Shown here piece after piece: positions 44,138-52,646 of a DNA stretch of 64,000 bases. Positions within the stretch are counted from its first letter, which is position 1; the number at the start of each line of letters is the position of its first letter. The stretch spans positions 124,001 through 188,000 of the forward strand of contig NZ_JAERVL010000004.1 of NCBI RefSeq assembly GCF_016745835.1, in the 5' to 3' direction. The stretch is from Caldalkalibacillus salinus (GTDB lineage Bacteria; Bacillota; Bacilli; Caldalkalibacillales; JCM-10596). Under the pieces are notes generated by a model that was given only the letters and a program-made list of their open reading frames with translations, did no database searches and had not been told where the DNA came from. The position numbers and the translations under genes were made by a program.

Positions 44138-46393
44138 ATGTCAGTGACCCTTACATACGCCAAAGAGAGCTTGATACCTGAAGCCTTACAAACATTTATT
44201 GCCTTTAGTTGTCAGTCACTCACCCAAGAACACATAGAGCGAATTTGCACAGATATCCAGAAAGAGTGTGCGGGTAACCTGTCCACAACGGAGGCGATGG
44301 CAGCGATCACTCAAAGCACGCTTGAAAAAACATCTGTCGAGGAACCATTCTGGCAATACGTGGCTGCCAGAATGCTAAGGTATCAATTGTATCTTGAGGC
44401 AAGTCACCAACGTGGTTACGAGTTAGAGAAAGAGGCCGATAAGATATCGGGCTATGGTTCACTCGTATCTTTAGTCGAACATTTAGTGGGCGAAGGCAGA
44501 TACGGGCGTTACCTCATGGACTATTACACGAGGGAGGAAATAGCCGAACTCGAAAGGAGTATCAAACCTGAGAGAGATGATTTATTCAACTACGTAGGGC
44601 TAAAATTACTAGCTGATCGTTATCTGACAAAAAACAAGCAGGATAAGGTAGAGGAACTGCCACAGGAACGGTTCATGACGGTTGCCATGCACTTAGCTAT
44701 GAAGGAAAACGATAAAGTCTACTATGCCCAACAATTTTATGAGGTATTATCCCAACATGAAGTGATGGTAGCTACACCGACTTTGAATAACGCAGCTAAA
44801 CCGTTCCACCAGTTATCCAGTTGCTTTATTGACACAGTAGACGATAATTTGTGGAGCATTTATCAAACGGACCAATCCTTTGCCCAGGTGAGCAAACATG
44901 GAGGCGGACAAGGCATCTATGTGGGCAAAATCCGAGCGAGGGGTTCATCTATTAGAGGCCATGATAATAAGAGTGGGGGTGTCATCCCTTGGATTAAAAA
45001 CTACAATAACACCGCATTGGCGGTCGATCAGCTCGGTGTGAGAAAAGGGGCAGCGGCTATCTATCTAGACGTTTGGCATGCTGATATACTAGACTTTCTC
45101 AATATTAAGACCAATAACGGAGATGACCGTTTAAAGGCCCATGATATTTTTCCAGGGGTTTGCATTCCAGATTGTTTCATGGAAGCGGTGGAACAACGAG
45201 AGGATTGGTATTTATTCGATCCTCATGAGATACGTGAGGTCATGGGCTTCTCTTTAGAGGATTTTTATGACGATGAAGAGGATAAAGCCTTCTCTGAGCG
45301 TTATGCCGCATGTGTTAAAAACCCAGATTTGAAGAAGAAAAAGGTTCCTGCCATTGACATTATGAAAAAAATCATGTCTAGCGCATTTGAAACAGGAACG
45401 CCATTCGTCTTTTACAGAGATACAGTCAACAAGGCTAATCCCAATAAACACCAAGGGATGATCTATAGCAGTAATTTATGTACAGAAATTATGCAGAATA
45501 TGAGTCCGACTGAGTTGATTTCTGAAGAATTAGAGGACGGTGTCATCGTGACTAAAACGAAGCCTGGAGATTTTGTCGTTTGTAATCTGTCCTCGATTAA
45601 CTTAGGAAAAATGAAAACGAAGGAAGACCTGGCACGTGTGATCCCCATTCAAGTGAGGATGCTAGATAACGTAATTGACTTGAACTTCTATCCTCTTAAG
45701 CAGGCAGAGAAAACGAACCAACGTTACCGAGCGATCGGTTTAGGTATCATGGGCTATCATCATTTTCTCGTGAACCATGAAGTGACATGGGAGTCCGAAG
45801 CGCATATGGCCTTGATAGACGAATGGTTGGAAGAAGTGGCTTATCAAACCATAGACGCCTCTATGTCACTAGCCAAAGAGAAAGGAAGCTACCCGCTGTT
45901 TGAAGGATCTGAATGGCAGGACGGCACGTACTTTGAGCGTCGACAGTACCACTCTCAACGCTGGCAGGATCTCAAAGAAAAGGTACAGCAACATGGTGTC
46001 CGAAATGCCTGGCTGATGGCGACGGCACCTACGAGCTCAATCTCGCTTATCACTGGAACAACGGCGGGTATCGATCCTATTTATCGAAAGTTTTTTATGG
46101 AGGAGAAGAGAGGCGCGTTCATTCCCCAAACCGCACCAGATTTGACAGAGCAGAACCAATGGTATTACAAAGAAGCGCATCATATTGACCAGCAATGGAG
46201 CATTAAGGCCGCTGGGGTACGCCAAAGACATATCGATCAAGCACAAAGCTTTAACATCTATATTACACCAGATATTAAGGCCAAGGCTTTCTTAGAGCTT
46301 TACGTACAAGCATGGAAACAACAAATGAAAACCATCTATTATGTTCGTAGTTTAAGCACTGAGATAGAAGAGTGCGTCTCTTGTGCCACGTAA
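44138..46393 (+). CDS. nrdA: Class I ribonucleoside-diphosphate reductase, large subunit
   Basis: Catalytic R1 subunit (751 residues) that reduces ribonucleotides to deoxyribonucleotides. The active-site Cys lies in QLSSCFIDTVDD (near residue 228); the thiyl-radical region is NLCTEIMQNMSPTE (near 448) and VCNLSSINLGK (near 484); PTSSISLITGTTAGIDP is near 630. The C-terminal redox pair is CVSC. No clear ATP-cone is seen at the N-terminus, so activity control may differ from E. coli NrdA. Starts: ATG 44138 (close to GGAGGAG) or GTG 44144 (better spacing). It forms an operon with nrdB under NrdR-like and B12 control. Confidence 0.94.
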   Translation: MSVTLTYAKESLIPEALQTFIAFSCQSLTQEHIERICTDIQKECAGNLSTTEAMAAITQSTLEKTSVEEPFWQYVAARMLRYQLYLEASHQRGYELEKEADKISGYGSLVSLVEHLVGEGRYGRYLMDYYTREEIAELERSIKPERDDLFNYVGLKLLADRYLTKNKQDKVEELPQERFMTVAMHLAMKENDKVYYAQQFYEVLSQHEVMVATPTLNNAAKPFHQLSSCFIDTVDDNLWSIYQTDQSFAQVSKHGGGQGIYVGKIRARGSSIRGHDNKSGGVIPWIKNYNNTALAVDQLGVRKGAAAIYLDVWHADILDFLNIKTNNGDDRLKAHDIFPGVCIPDCFMEAVEQREDWYLFDPHEIREVMGFSLEDFYDDEEDKAFSERYAACVKNPDLKKKKVPAIDIMKKIMSSAFETGTPFVFYRDTVNKANPNKHQGMIYSSNLCTEIMQNMSPTELISEELEDGVIVTKTKPGDFVVCNLSSINLGKMKTKEDLARVIPIQVRMLDNVIDLNFYPLKQAEKTNQRYRAIGLGIMGYHHFLVNHEVTWESEAHMALIDEWLEEVAYQTIDASMSLAKEKGSYPLFEGSEWQDGTYFERRQYHSQRWQDLKEKVQQHGVRNAWLMATAPTSSISLITGTTAGIDPIYRKFFMEEKRGAFIPQTAPDLTEQNQWYYKEAHHIDQQWSIKAAGVRQRHIDQAQSFNIYITPDIKAKAFLELYVQAWKQQMKTIYYVRSLSTEIEECVSCAT

Positions 46394-46469
46394 AAATTGC
46401 GTCACATAAAGAAAAAAATAATAACACCAAAGACATAGACTCATAGCAATGAGGGAAGGAGAAACAAAA

Positions 46470-47507
46470 ATGGAACTATCGAAGAAAAAGTTATTTAACG
46501 AACATGGAGAACGTGACTGGGGAAAGAGGAGAATGATCGGGGGAAATACGACCAATCTTATTGAGTTGAATAACGTTAAATATGAGTGGGCGTATAAAAT
46601 GTATCGTGCCATGATGAATAATTTTTGGATACCAGAGGAAATTCCGCTCGCGCAAGACGCGAAGGATTATGAAACACTCACAGAAGCAGAGCGGACAAGC
46701 TACGATAAAATTCTGAGCTTCCTTATATTCTTAGATTCTCTACAAACGGCTAATCTACCGAATATAAATGAGTACATTACAGCACCTGAAGTCAATCTAT
46801 GCTTAACGGTACACACGTTTCAGGAGGCGGTTCACTCCCAGAGTTACGGGTATATTTTAGATAGCGTGTGTCGCCCTGAAGTGAGAGAGAAAATTTACAA
46901 CGAATGGCGTGAAGATGAGCATCTCCTCAATCGTAATCGTTTCATCACAGATTTATATGAACAGTTTATCGCAGAACCCTCCGATCGGAACCTAGTGAAA
47001 ACGGTCATGGCCAATTATATCTTAGAAGGTATTTATTTCTATAGCGGTTTTTCATTCTTCTACGCCTTAGCTCGTCAGGGAAAGATGAACGGAACAGCAA
47101 CGGAGATCAAGTACATACAACGAGATGAGCTCACACACTTAGCCTTATTCCAAGGGATATTCAGAGAACTGCGTCAGGAGAATACGACGTTGTTTACACC
47201 AGATCTGATAGAAGAGCTAAGAGACATGATGCACACGGCCGTTGAGCATGAAATCCGCTGGGGTCAGTATATTATAAATAATCAGGTACAAGGATTATCA
47301 AATGAGGCGATTGAGTTATATATTAAATACTTAGCCAACCAAAGATTAAAACGTCTTGATCTTGAGGTTTTATTCCCCGAGGTACAAGAGCATCCCCTTC
47401 AATGGGTGGAAAATTTTAATCAGTTAAACGGAACGAAGACAGACTTTTTCGAGTCTAAGGTCACAAACTACTCCAAAGCGTCTAACCTTGATTGGGACGA
47501 TTTATAA
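46470..47507 (+). CDS. nrdB: Class I ribonucleoside-diphosphate reductase, small subunit
   Basis: Radical-bearing R2 subunit (345 residues). Ligand motifs are FLDSLQTANLPN, QEAVHSQSY (Glu, His and the radical Tyr in the usual ExxHxxxY order), ILEGIYFYSGF and RDELTHLALF, which complete a dimetal site. This is a Tyr-radical R2 and needs oxygen, not B12. ATG 46470 with GAAGGAG is preferred; an in-frame ATG at 46449 has no site. The nrdA stop lies 77 bases upstream. nrdI is not adjacent, which points to an NrdB rather than an NrdF type. Confidence 0.94.
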   Translation: MELSKKKLFNEHGERDWGKRRMIGGNTTNLIELNNVKYEWAYKMYRAMMNNFWIPEEIPLAQDAKDYETLTEAERTSYDKILSFLIFLDSLQTANLPNINEYITAPEVNLCLTVHTFQEAVHSQSYGYILDSVCRPEVREKIYNEWREDEHLLNRNRFITDLYEQFIAEPSDRNLVKTVMANYILEGIYFYSGFSFFYALARQGKMNGTATEIKYIQRDELTHLALFQGIFRELRQENTTLFTPDLIEELRDMMHTAVEHEIRWGQYIINNQVQGLSNEAIELYIKYLANQRLKRLDLEVLFPEVQEHPLQWVENFNQLNGTKTDFFESKVTNYSKASNLDWDDL

Positions 47508-47548
47508 TACCACACACTGTTTTCATAAATAAGAATGGGGACACATAA

Positions 47549-47575
47549 AAGAGCATTCCTGCTGAATGCTCTTTT
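47549..47575 (+). terminator. Terminator after nrdB
   Basis: Stem AAGAGCATTC/GAATGCTCTT, 5-base loop, T-run. Confidence 0.85.
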
Positions 47576-47707
47576 GTCTTAACCGCCCCTTTACATACAA
47601 ATAATTGAAAAAATTTAAATATTCATCACATTATCATAGCAAAAAGAGTAGGTATTGGACATATTGTACTCAAAGAGTGTCTTAAAAAGATTGGAGGAGA
47701 CATCACA

Positions 47708-48775
47708 TTGAGAACATTTTATCTAGGCATGGAAGATGAACTTTACAAGATCGAAGAAACGGCAAATGGATATGTGACAACTTCCCACTTGCAGGGAACA
47801 CAACCCACGAGCGTCGCACAAGACCCTCAAAACAAGAATCGCATTTACTGTGCCACCTTCGGACATGGTCTATGGAAAAGTGAAGACGGGGGTGCCAGCT
47901 GGCGAGCGATTGGAAAAGTGAGCCCGTACTACGAGCCCGTTTCAGGTGATGGCATTCGATCGGCACATGTGACTGCTGTAGCTGTTCATCCTTATAAACA
48001 ATCGAACGGCAATAGCATTGTGTACGTCGGTACGGAGCCGAGTGCTCTTTACTATTCAAAGGATAATGGCGAGAGTTGGACGGAGTTTAAGGGCATTCAA
48101 ACCTTACCGTCAAAAGCCAATTGGCAATTTCCGCCACGCCCACACACTCATCATGTTCGTTGGATCACCCCAAGTTATGTGGACGAAAACCATTTAGGTG
48201 TGTCCGTAGAATTCGGTGCATTTATAAGCACGAAGGACCATGGAGAGAGCTGGAATGATCGTCCTATTTTTAGTCCATTAGATACACATACCCTCCTTGC
48301 CCATCCTCATTGCCCAGGTCGTCTGTACGCCGCCTGTGGAGATGGTCTGATAACTGAAGGGCACGCTTATGCTGAAAGTGAGGATGAAGGGCAAACTTGG
48401 ACGTTTATGAGCGAAGGGTTAGACAAACATCCCTATTTGTACAACATGGTTCTCAATCCAAACGACCCCAATGATCGTCTAGTGTCGGCGTCAGTGCATG
48501 CGAGGGAAGCTCACCATGCTTCTCTACACTCTACGGTATATCGTAAAAAAGGGGAGCGACCATGGGTTGAAATAGCAGATGGATTACCTTGTGAAGGGTC
48601 TTATAGTCACGTACTAGCATCAGACCCCGTTGATGAGAACGTATTTTACGCAATGAGTAATAAGGGGTTATATCGTTTAGATCAACAGGCAACAAAATGG
48701 ATGAAGGTAGAGATAGAGTGGAAGGCGTCTTTTGACAATCAGCATCCCTCTTGTTTACTGATCACAGCGCAATAA
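47708..48775 (+). CDS. BNR-repeat beta-propeller protein (sortilin/sialidase-like fold)
   Basis: A 355-residue protein with at least four BNR/Asp-box motifs: SEDGGASW (near 59), SKDNGESW (near 117), STKDHGESW (near 175) and SEDEGQTW (near 222), with ASDPVDENVFYAMSNKGLYR as a later blade. The fold is a beta-propeller. No signal peptide is present, unlike plant-type or pathogen sialidases, and no catalytic set can be assigned. The TTG start has TTGGAGGAG. It stands alone between terminators. Confidence 0.78.
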   Translation: MRTFYLGMEDELYKIEETANGYVTTSHLQGTQPTSVAQDPQNKNRIYCATFGHGLWKSEDGGASWRAIGKVSPYYEPVSGDGIRSAHVTAVAVHPYKQSNGNSIVYVGTEPSALYYSKDNGESWTEFKGIQTLPSKANWQFPPRPHTHHVRWITPSYVDENHLGVSVEFGAFISTKDHGESWNDRPIFSPLDTHTLLAHPHCPGRLYAACGDGLITEGHAYAESEDEGQTWTFMSEGLDKHPYLYNMVLNPNDPNDRLVSASVHAREAHHASLHSTVYRKKGERPWVEIADGLPCEGSYSHVLASDPVDENVFYAMSNKGLYRLDQQATKWMKVEIEWKASFDNQHPSCLLITAQ

Positions 48776-48790
48776 AATCTCTATCAAAAA

Positions 48791-48820
48791 CTTTGGCGAC
48801 CATCCACATGGTCGCCAAAG
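48791..48820. terminator. Bidirectional terminator between BNR and HxlR genes
   Basis: Thirteen-bp stem CTTTGGCGACCAT/ATGGTCGCCAAAG with a 4-base loop. The A-run on the left gives a U-tract for the leftward HxlR transcript. Confidence 0.8.
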
Positions 48821-48842
48821 TAATTTTATTAGTGTCTTATTT

Positions 48843-49163
48843 TTAAACATCTGTGGACATCCATTTTTCTCCCCAGTCCTGAATGGCAGCGATAACAGGT
48901 TCTAAGTCGCGTCCTTTTTCAGTCAGTTCATATTCTATCAAAACCGGTGTTTCGGGGTATACGTGTCTTTTTAAAAGTTGATTATTCTCAAGTTCTTTCA
49001 TCCGCTCTGTTAAAATACGGTCACTCATATCAGGAATTTGTTCTTTTATTTCTTTAAAGCGTTTAGGCCCCCCAAGCAACACCCGAACGATAAGCCCTGT
49101 CCATTTTTTTCCTAAAATTTCAACTGCTGATTCATACTTTGGGCACATCTGTGATAAATCCAT
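48843..49163 (-). CDS. HxlR-family transcriptional regulator
   Basis: A 106-residue MarR-like winged-helix protein. The HxlR signature is clear: CPKYESAVEILGKKWTGLIVRVLLGGPKRFKEIKEQIPDMSDRILTERMKELE, with an N-terminal Cys (near residue 7) that in some members senses oxidants or aldehydes. The ATG at 49163 has GAGGTG; an in-frame GTG lies 9 bases upstream. The target is unknown; the divergent YfhP-like gene is one candidate. Confidence 0.88.
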   Translation of the reverse strand: MDLSQMCPKYESAVEILGKKWTGLIVRVLLGGPKRFKEIKEQIPDMSDRILTERMKELENNQLLKRHVYPETPVLIEYELTEKGRDLEPVIAAIQDWGEKWMSTDV

Positions 49164-49453
49164 CAACGTCACCTCAAATCTTGGCCTGCGTTTTAACTTT
49201 ATTTTACCATAATCCTAAGTATCATTTCACATCACGCTTTATATCTACAAGTATAAAAATCCATTTTTAATCGTGTGAGAGCGGAAATGAACTTATGCAA
49301 AAACATAGGAGATGTTGCAAGGAGCATGATATAATTAATGGCCATAGAGATATGTTTGAGTACATTATTATTTTTACAATTGCTTTATCTTAAACATAGG
49401 GAAACGAATGCCAAACCATAACTGATAGGATAACTAATAAAGGAGCAAAACCC

Positions 49454-50347
49454 ATGGATACAGTAACACATACACTCTTTGGCGCCACACTCTACGCGGC
49501 AACGAATAAAGAAAAAATGGATAAGCCCACTAAACGTGCTTTGCTGTTCACATGTCTGGTTGGAAGTCAAATACCCGATATTGATGTTGTTTCCCAATTT
49601 TGGGATAGTGAGGGGTTGTACCAGATGTGGCACCGTGGGATCACTCATTCCCTGTTCATGGTCCCTCTTTGGGCAGCTTTGTTATATGGGATCGCCTCTC
49701 TGGTTTGGAGAATAAAGGATAAAATGATATTCTACATGGGGTTACTCGCTGTTTTTATACATAGTACTAGTGATTTGTTTAATGCTTGGGGGACGGGCTA
49801 TGTTGAACCGTTCTCTTCAATGCGTGTCACCTTTGGTACAATCCCCATCATTGACTTTGTCATATGGTTTATCATCTTGATCGGTTTTGTACTCTCAAGT
49901 ATCAGAAAAATAGGGCCAATATCCATGCCACGTCATCGTATTTATAAGTGGGTTTGGGCCGTTATTGTGCTGCATGTGGTCATTCAGTCTGCTCAGGGAT
50001 ATGTCTTATATCAAAAAGCAGCGCCATCCTATGAGCAACACACACTGGCGGCAAGCTTTGTACCGGGACATTTCACAGTTATAGGTAAAAATGGACATAC
50101 CGTAGAGATTACTGAGGGGACTGCTTGGGGAACGCTAGACTTGCGTGAGACCTTGCATTCAGCGTCTGAGACAGATTTGGATCAGTTATTCGAACAGAAC
50201 CCAGCGGCTGAAACACTATATCAATGGTCGCCGTTCGTGGTCGTCGTTGATAATGACGAGACCTTAGGCATTTATGATCCGCGTTTTTATCAAGATGGAC
50301 AGTCGTTTTTATTCGAGTATATCGATAAACAAAGAAGCGATCCTTAG
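49454..50347 (+). CDS. YfhP-like metal-dependent membrane hydrolase
   Basis: A 297-residue protein of the YdjM/DUF457-type group. The signature is MDTVTHTLFGATLY, IPDIDVVSQF, MWHRGITHSLFMVPL (near residue 61) and FIHSTSDLFNAWG. His and Asp residues within four membrane helices suggest metal binding. An extracytoplasmic C-terminal domain of about 120 residues follows the helix near 158-175. Substrate unknown. AAAGGAGC precedes the ATG. Confidence 0.82.
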   Translation: MDTVTHTLFGATLYAATNKEKMDKPTKRALLFTCLVGSQIPDIDVVSQFWDSEGLYQMWHRGITHSLFMVPLWAALLYGIASLVWRIKDKMIFYMGLLAVFIHSTSDLFNAWGTGYVEPFSSMRVTFGTIPIIDFVIWFIILIGFVLSSIRKIGPISMPRHRIYKWVWAVIVLHVVIQSAQGYVLYQKAAPSYEQHTLAASFVPGHFTVIGKNGHTVEITEGTAWGTLDLRETLHSASETDLDQLFEQNPAAETLYQWSPFVVVVDNDETLGIYDPRFYQDGQSFLFEYIDKQRSDP

Positions 50348-50652
50348 TTCATAACATGACCTTCATCCGTCTGGTCTGTTGCTACTGTTATCATTGAACA
50401 GTCGTATTTTTTGGTCATATATTAGTTGTCGGGGCCTTTATAGCGGGACACGCTTGTATGAAGGGAAGGTCACTTATATTTATTATTTTGGACTATTTTG
50501 AAAATTTATATTATTGTGCTTAAGTTTTTAAACAAACGGGTAATAGAGAAGTAGTGGAAGATTGGCCTTTACATTAGTGAAATCGTGCAGGTCTATCTCT
50601 GTCCTAAATGAGAGGTGTCAAAACTCAGGCAAGGGTTGTCCACGGTTTAAAA
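50348..50652. other. Intergenic region between convergent genes
   Basis: No gene, RNA or mobile element is recognised in these 305 bases. The sequence is AT-rich around 50470-50540. Confidence 0.4.
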
Positions 50653-50672
50653 GGCTACCGTGTCTGGCAGCC
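50653..50672 (-). terminator. Terminator after the small paralogue gene
   Basis: Stem GGCTACC/GGCAGCC (one G-U pair), 6-base loop, with AAAA on the + strand side, ending the leftward unit. Confidence 0.65.
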
Positions 50673-50679
50673 TTCCTTT

Positions 50680-50859
50680 TTAAATATCTTTGAACTTATT
50701 TTGTAGCCTTTTGACCGCCGGGTTATCCTTCATGTCGTATTTTCTGTTGGCCAGCCTTTTAGCTAGTGCTTTTAAGTTTGTGTCCCCTGTAGCTGATCCC
50801 TGTAATTTGCCTTTATCAAGGTTAACACCGGGGGTTTTAACATACTTGTTATTTTTCAT
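50680..50859 (-). CDS. Small basic protein, paralogue 1 (59 residues)
   Basis: Unrecognised 59-residue protein. Its C-terminal half (LKALAKRLANRKYDMKDNP, then KRLQNKFKDI) matches the neighbour at 50993: the shared pattern is LKxLAKxLAxRK-(5)-NPxxKRLQxxFxxI. No signal peptide or membrane helix; likely two short amphipathic helices. The start is ATG 50859 with a weak AAGAAG site; an open frame continues upstream to 50925. Confidence 0.6.
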   Translation of the reverse strand: MKNNKYVKTPGVNLDKGKLQGSATGDTNLKALAKRLANRKYDMKDNPAVKRLQNKFKDI

Positions 50860-50992
50860 TTTACACAACTTCTTTTCTTTAAAATCGATATATAAAACCA
50901 TATGAAAAGACAAGGATACAGTCACCTCGATTGTCGAAATCTTACTATATTCCTTGCCTTTTTATGTATGCAGTAAACACTGGGAGGTTATA

Positions 50993-51160
50993 TTAAATTT
51001 TCTCGAAGCGTTGTTGTAATCGCTTGATGGACGGGTTCTCACTAGATGATACCTTTCTTTGTGCTAATTTCTTGGCTAGTTCTTTTAGATCAGCGTCTTG
51101 ATGATCAATCGGAGACTTAATTTTTACACAAGGATGAAAAGAATCTGCATGTCTAGACAA
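50993..51160 (-). CDS. Small basic protein, paralogue 2 (55 residues)
   Basis: Unrecognised 55-residue protein starting at TTG 51160, 9 bases after a strong GAGGAGGG site. Its C-terminus (LKELAKKLAQRKVSSSENP, then KRLQQRFEKI) is clearly related to the product at 50680, while the N-termini differ. It lies directly downstream of the membrane protein gene at 51195 on the same strand, so the three may form one unit. Function unknown. Confidence 0.65.
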   Translation of the reverse strand: MSRHADSFHPCVKIKSPIDHQDADLKELAKKLAQRKVSSSENPSIKRLQQRFEKI

Positions 51161-51194
51161 CCTATAAATCCCTCCTCTAGCACCATATATAGGA

Positions 51195-52178
51195 TTATTG
51201 TACCATATCTGATTGAGATGTAGTACCAAAATTTTTACAATCCGACAATCTAATATAATTTTCGATCAAATTTTTTAGAATGACGAATTGTTTTTCTGTG
51301 AGATTATTGAACTCAATCTCATAACTACTTAAATATATGATATAAAATACTTCGTCGTCGTCAAGAAAAGATATAGGGGTCACAAAAGTATAAATCTCGC
51401 CATGATTCCATTTCTCCGACGTTTTTGATTTCATCACGTAACGAATATCTTCTTTCAGGTACTCTGGTAACTTCATAAACTCTTCATAATCAGAGACGGA
51501 GATATCGTTATGGTGAATGGTGTAAACCCCAAAACGTATAGCAGCGTTGAGTTTGCTTTCTCGGTACAGAATAGAGTATGAATCCAGTAACTCTTCTAAA
51601 GCATCCTTACCATTAAACTGACGATTTTCTACATCGATATGCTGATCAATAATATGGTAGGTCAGAGTTGAGGAAAAGAGCTCAATCGTATCTAAACGCA
51701 GATGTTCTGTCATGAACATATAGTCCAATTCTTCCTTTGCTTGTCGCTCAGCTTTCTCTTTAATGACAGTCTTCGCTTCAAGTCCTAATAATTTTATATG
51801 CTCCCATCGGATAAATGGTGCCTTAATCAGGAGCAAAATAATCATTAAAAATAAGAGTAAGAAGACCACATTGACTAAGTGATGCAAAACAGGGCTAGAA
51901 AAAATAATATAAAACACCATGGATGAGAGGTCGAGACTCGCAGGTAATGTTTCCGGAATTTCTCCCACAGTTTTAATATATTTAAAATTATCAAAGTCAT
52001 GCCACTGAATTAAATAAAGAACAACGCCAGTAAAAAAAATACTAAATATAAGGAAGGCATTAACAAAACTTTTCCATTTTTGCCTGTCAATGATTGACAA
52101 ATATTCATCATCCACACATTTGGCTAATCCTGCACCCAGAAACACACCGATTAAACTGCCTAAGACGAACCAACTCAT
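51195..52178 (-). CDS. Membrane protein with C-terminal GAF-like sensory domain
   Basis: A 327-residue protein. Three hydrophobic helices (WFVLGSLIGVFLGAGLA, FLIFSIFFTGVVLYLI, VVFLLLFLMIILLLI; up to about residue 130) are followed by a coiled region rich in Lys/Glu and a soluble domain of about 150 residues. The order YTFVTPISFLDDDEVFYIIYLSS then FVILKNLIENYIRL suggests a GAF-like sensor without a catalytic domain. ATG 52178 has GAGGAGGGGG; 26 further upstream residues are open but lack a site. It may sense a ligand and signal to the small proteins encoded behind it; that is speculative. Confidence 0.65.
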   Translation of the reverse strand: MSWFVLGSLIGVFLGAGLAKCVDDEYLSIIDRQKWKSFVNAFLIFSIFFTGVVLYLIQWHDFDNFKYIKTVGEIPETLPASLDLSSMVFYIIFSSPVLHHLVNVVFLLLFLMIILLLIKAPFIRWEHIKLLGLEAKTVIKEKAERQAKEELDYMFMTEHLRLDTIELFSSTLTYHIIDQHIDVENRQFNGKDALEELLDSYSILYRESKLNAAIRFGVYTIHHNDISVSDYEEFMKLPEYLKEDIRYVMKSKTSEKWNHGEIYTFVTPISFLDDDEVFYIIYLSSYEIEFNNLTEKQFVILKNLIENYIRLSDCKNFGTTSQSDMVQ

Positions 52179-52521
52179 GTGGTGGCCCCCTCCTCTACTG
52201 TGCCATGAGATAACATTCGCCATTAATTGGTAAACTCCTTGTTCAAAACAAGGCATTTCAGTTCAATTGAAAAATATGGGAGAAAAGTCCCAAGGCTAGC
52301 TTTGCAAGGTGGCTAGGGTGAACACTGAGGTCTTAACCAAAGCTCAACCAAAAGCACAACCTTGAAACAGAAGACCATAGGTTGAGGACATGTAGACGCA
52401 TACATGCATAAGATACTGCAAACTATCCCTTGACACTCTATATGAAGTTAAGTATTCTCGTATATGTTATGTTAGATTATCCACAGATAGTTAACTGAGA
52501 GTGGGTCGGAGGTGATGCGAA
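52179..52521. other. Divergent intergenic region upstream of mgtE
   Basis: No gene is supported. It contains a perfect DnaA-box sequence TTATCCACA (52477-52485), single and so not an origin, and a TTGACA hexamer at 52432-52437 without a well-spaced -10. No M-box magnesium riboswitch pattern was recognised. Confidence 0.4.
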
Positions 52522-52635
52522 ATGGATACGGGTCCTGAAGCTAGTAGGTCTAGCAAAGGTTATGATACACAGCGAAAAAAATACAAAGGGAGTCCATTCT
52601 CGCTATTACTTCCAAGAGGAGAGATTCCCGGTTAG
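52522..52635 (+). CDS. Possible 37-residue leader ORF before mgtE
   Basis: A short frame with GGAGGTGATGCGAA before its ATG encodes a basic peptide (MDTGPEASRSSKGYDTQRKK ...). Its TAG stop overlaps the start of the mgtE ribosome-binding site (TTAGGAGGAAG), so its translation could influence mgtE. No homologue is recognised; it may be chance. Confidence 0.3.
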   Translation: MDTGPEASRSSKGYDTQRKKYKGSPFSLLLPRGEIPG

Positions 52636-52646
52636 GAGGAAGCTTT

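Noticed and set aside
52477-52485. Perfect DnaA box TTATCCACA
   Set aside because: Only one box, with no dnaA/dnaN genes or AT-rich unwinding region nearby, so not an origin.
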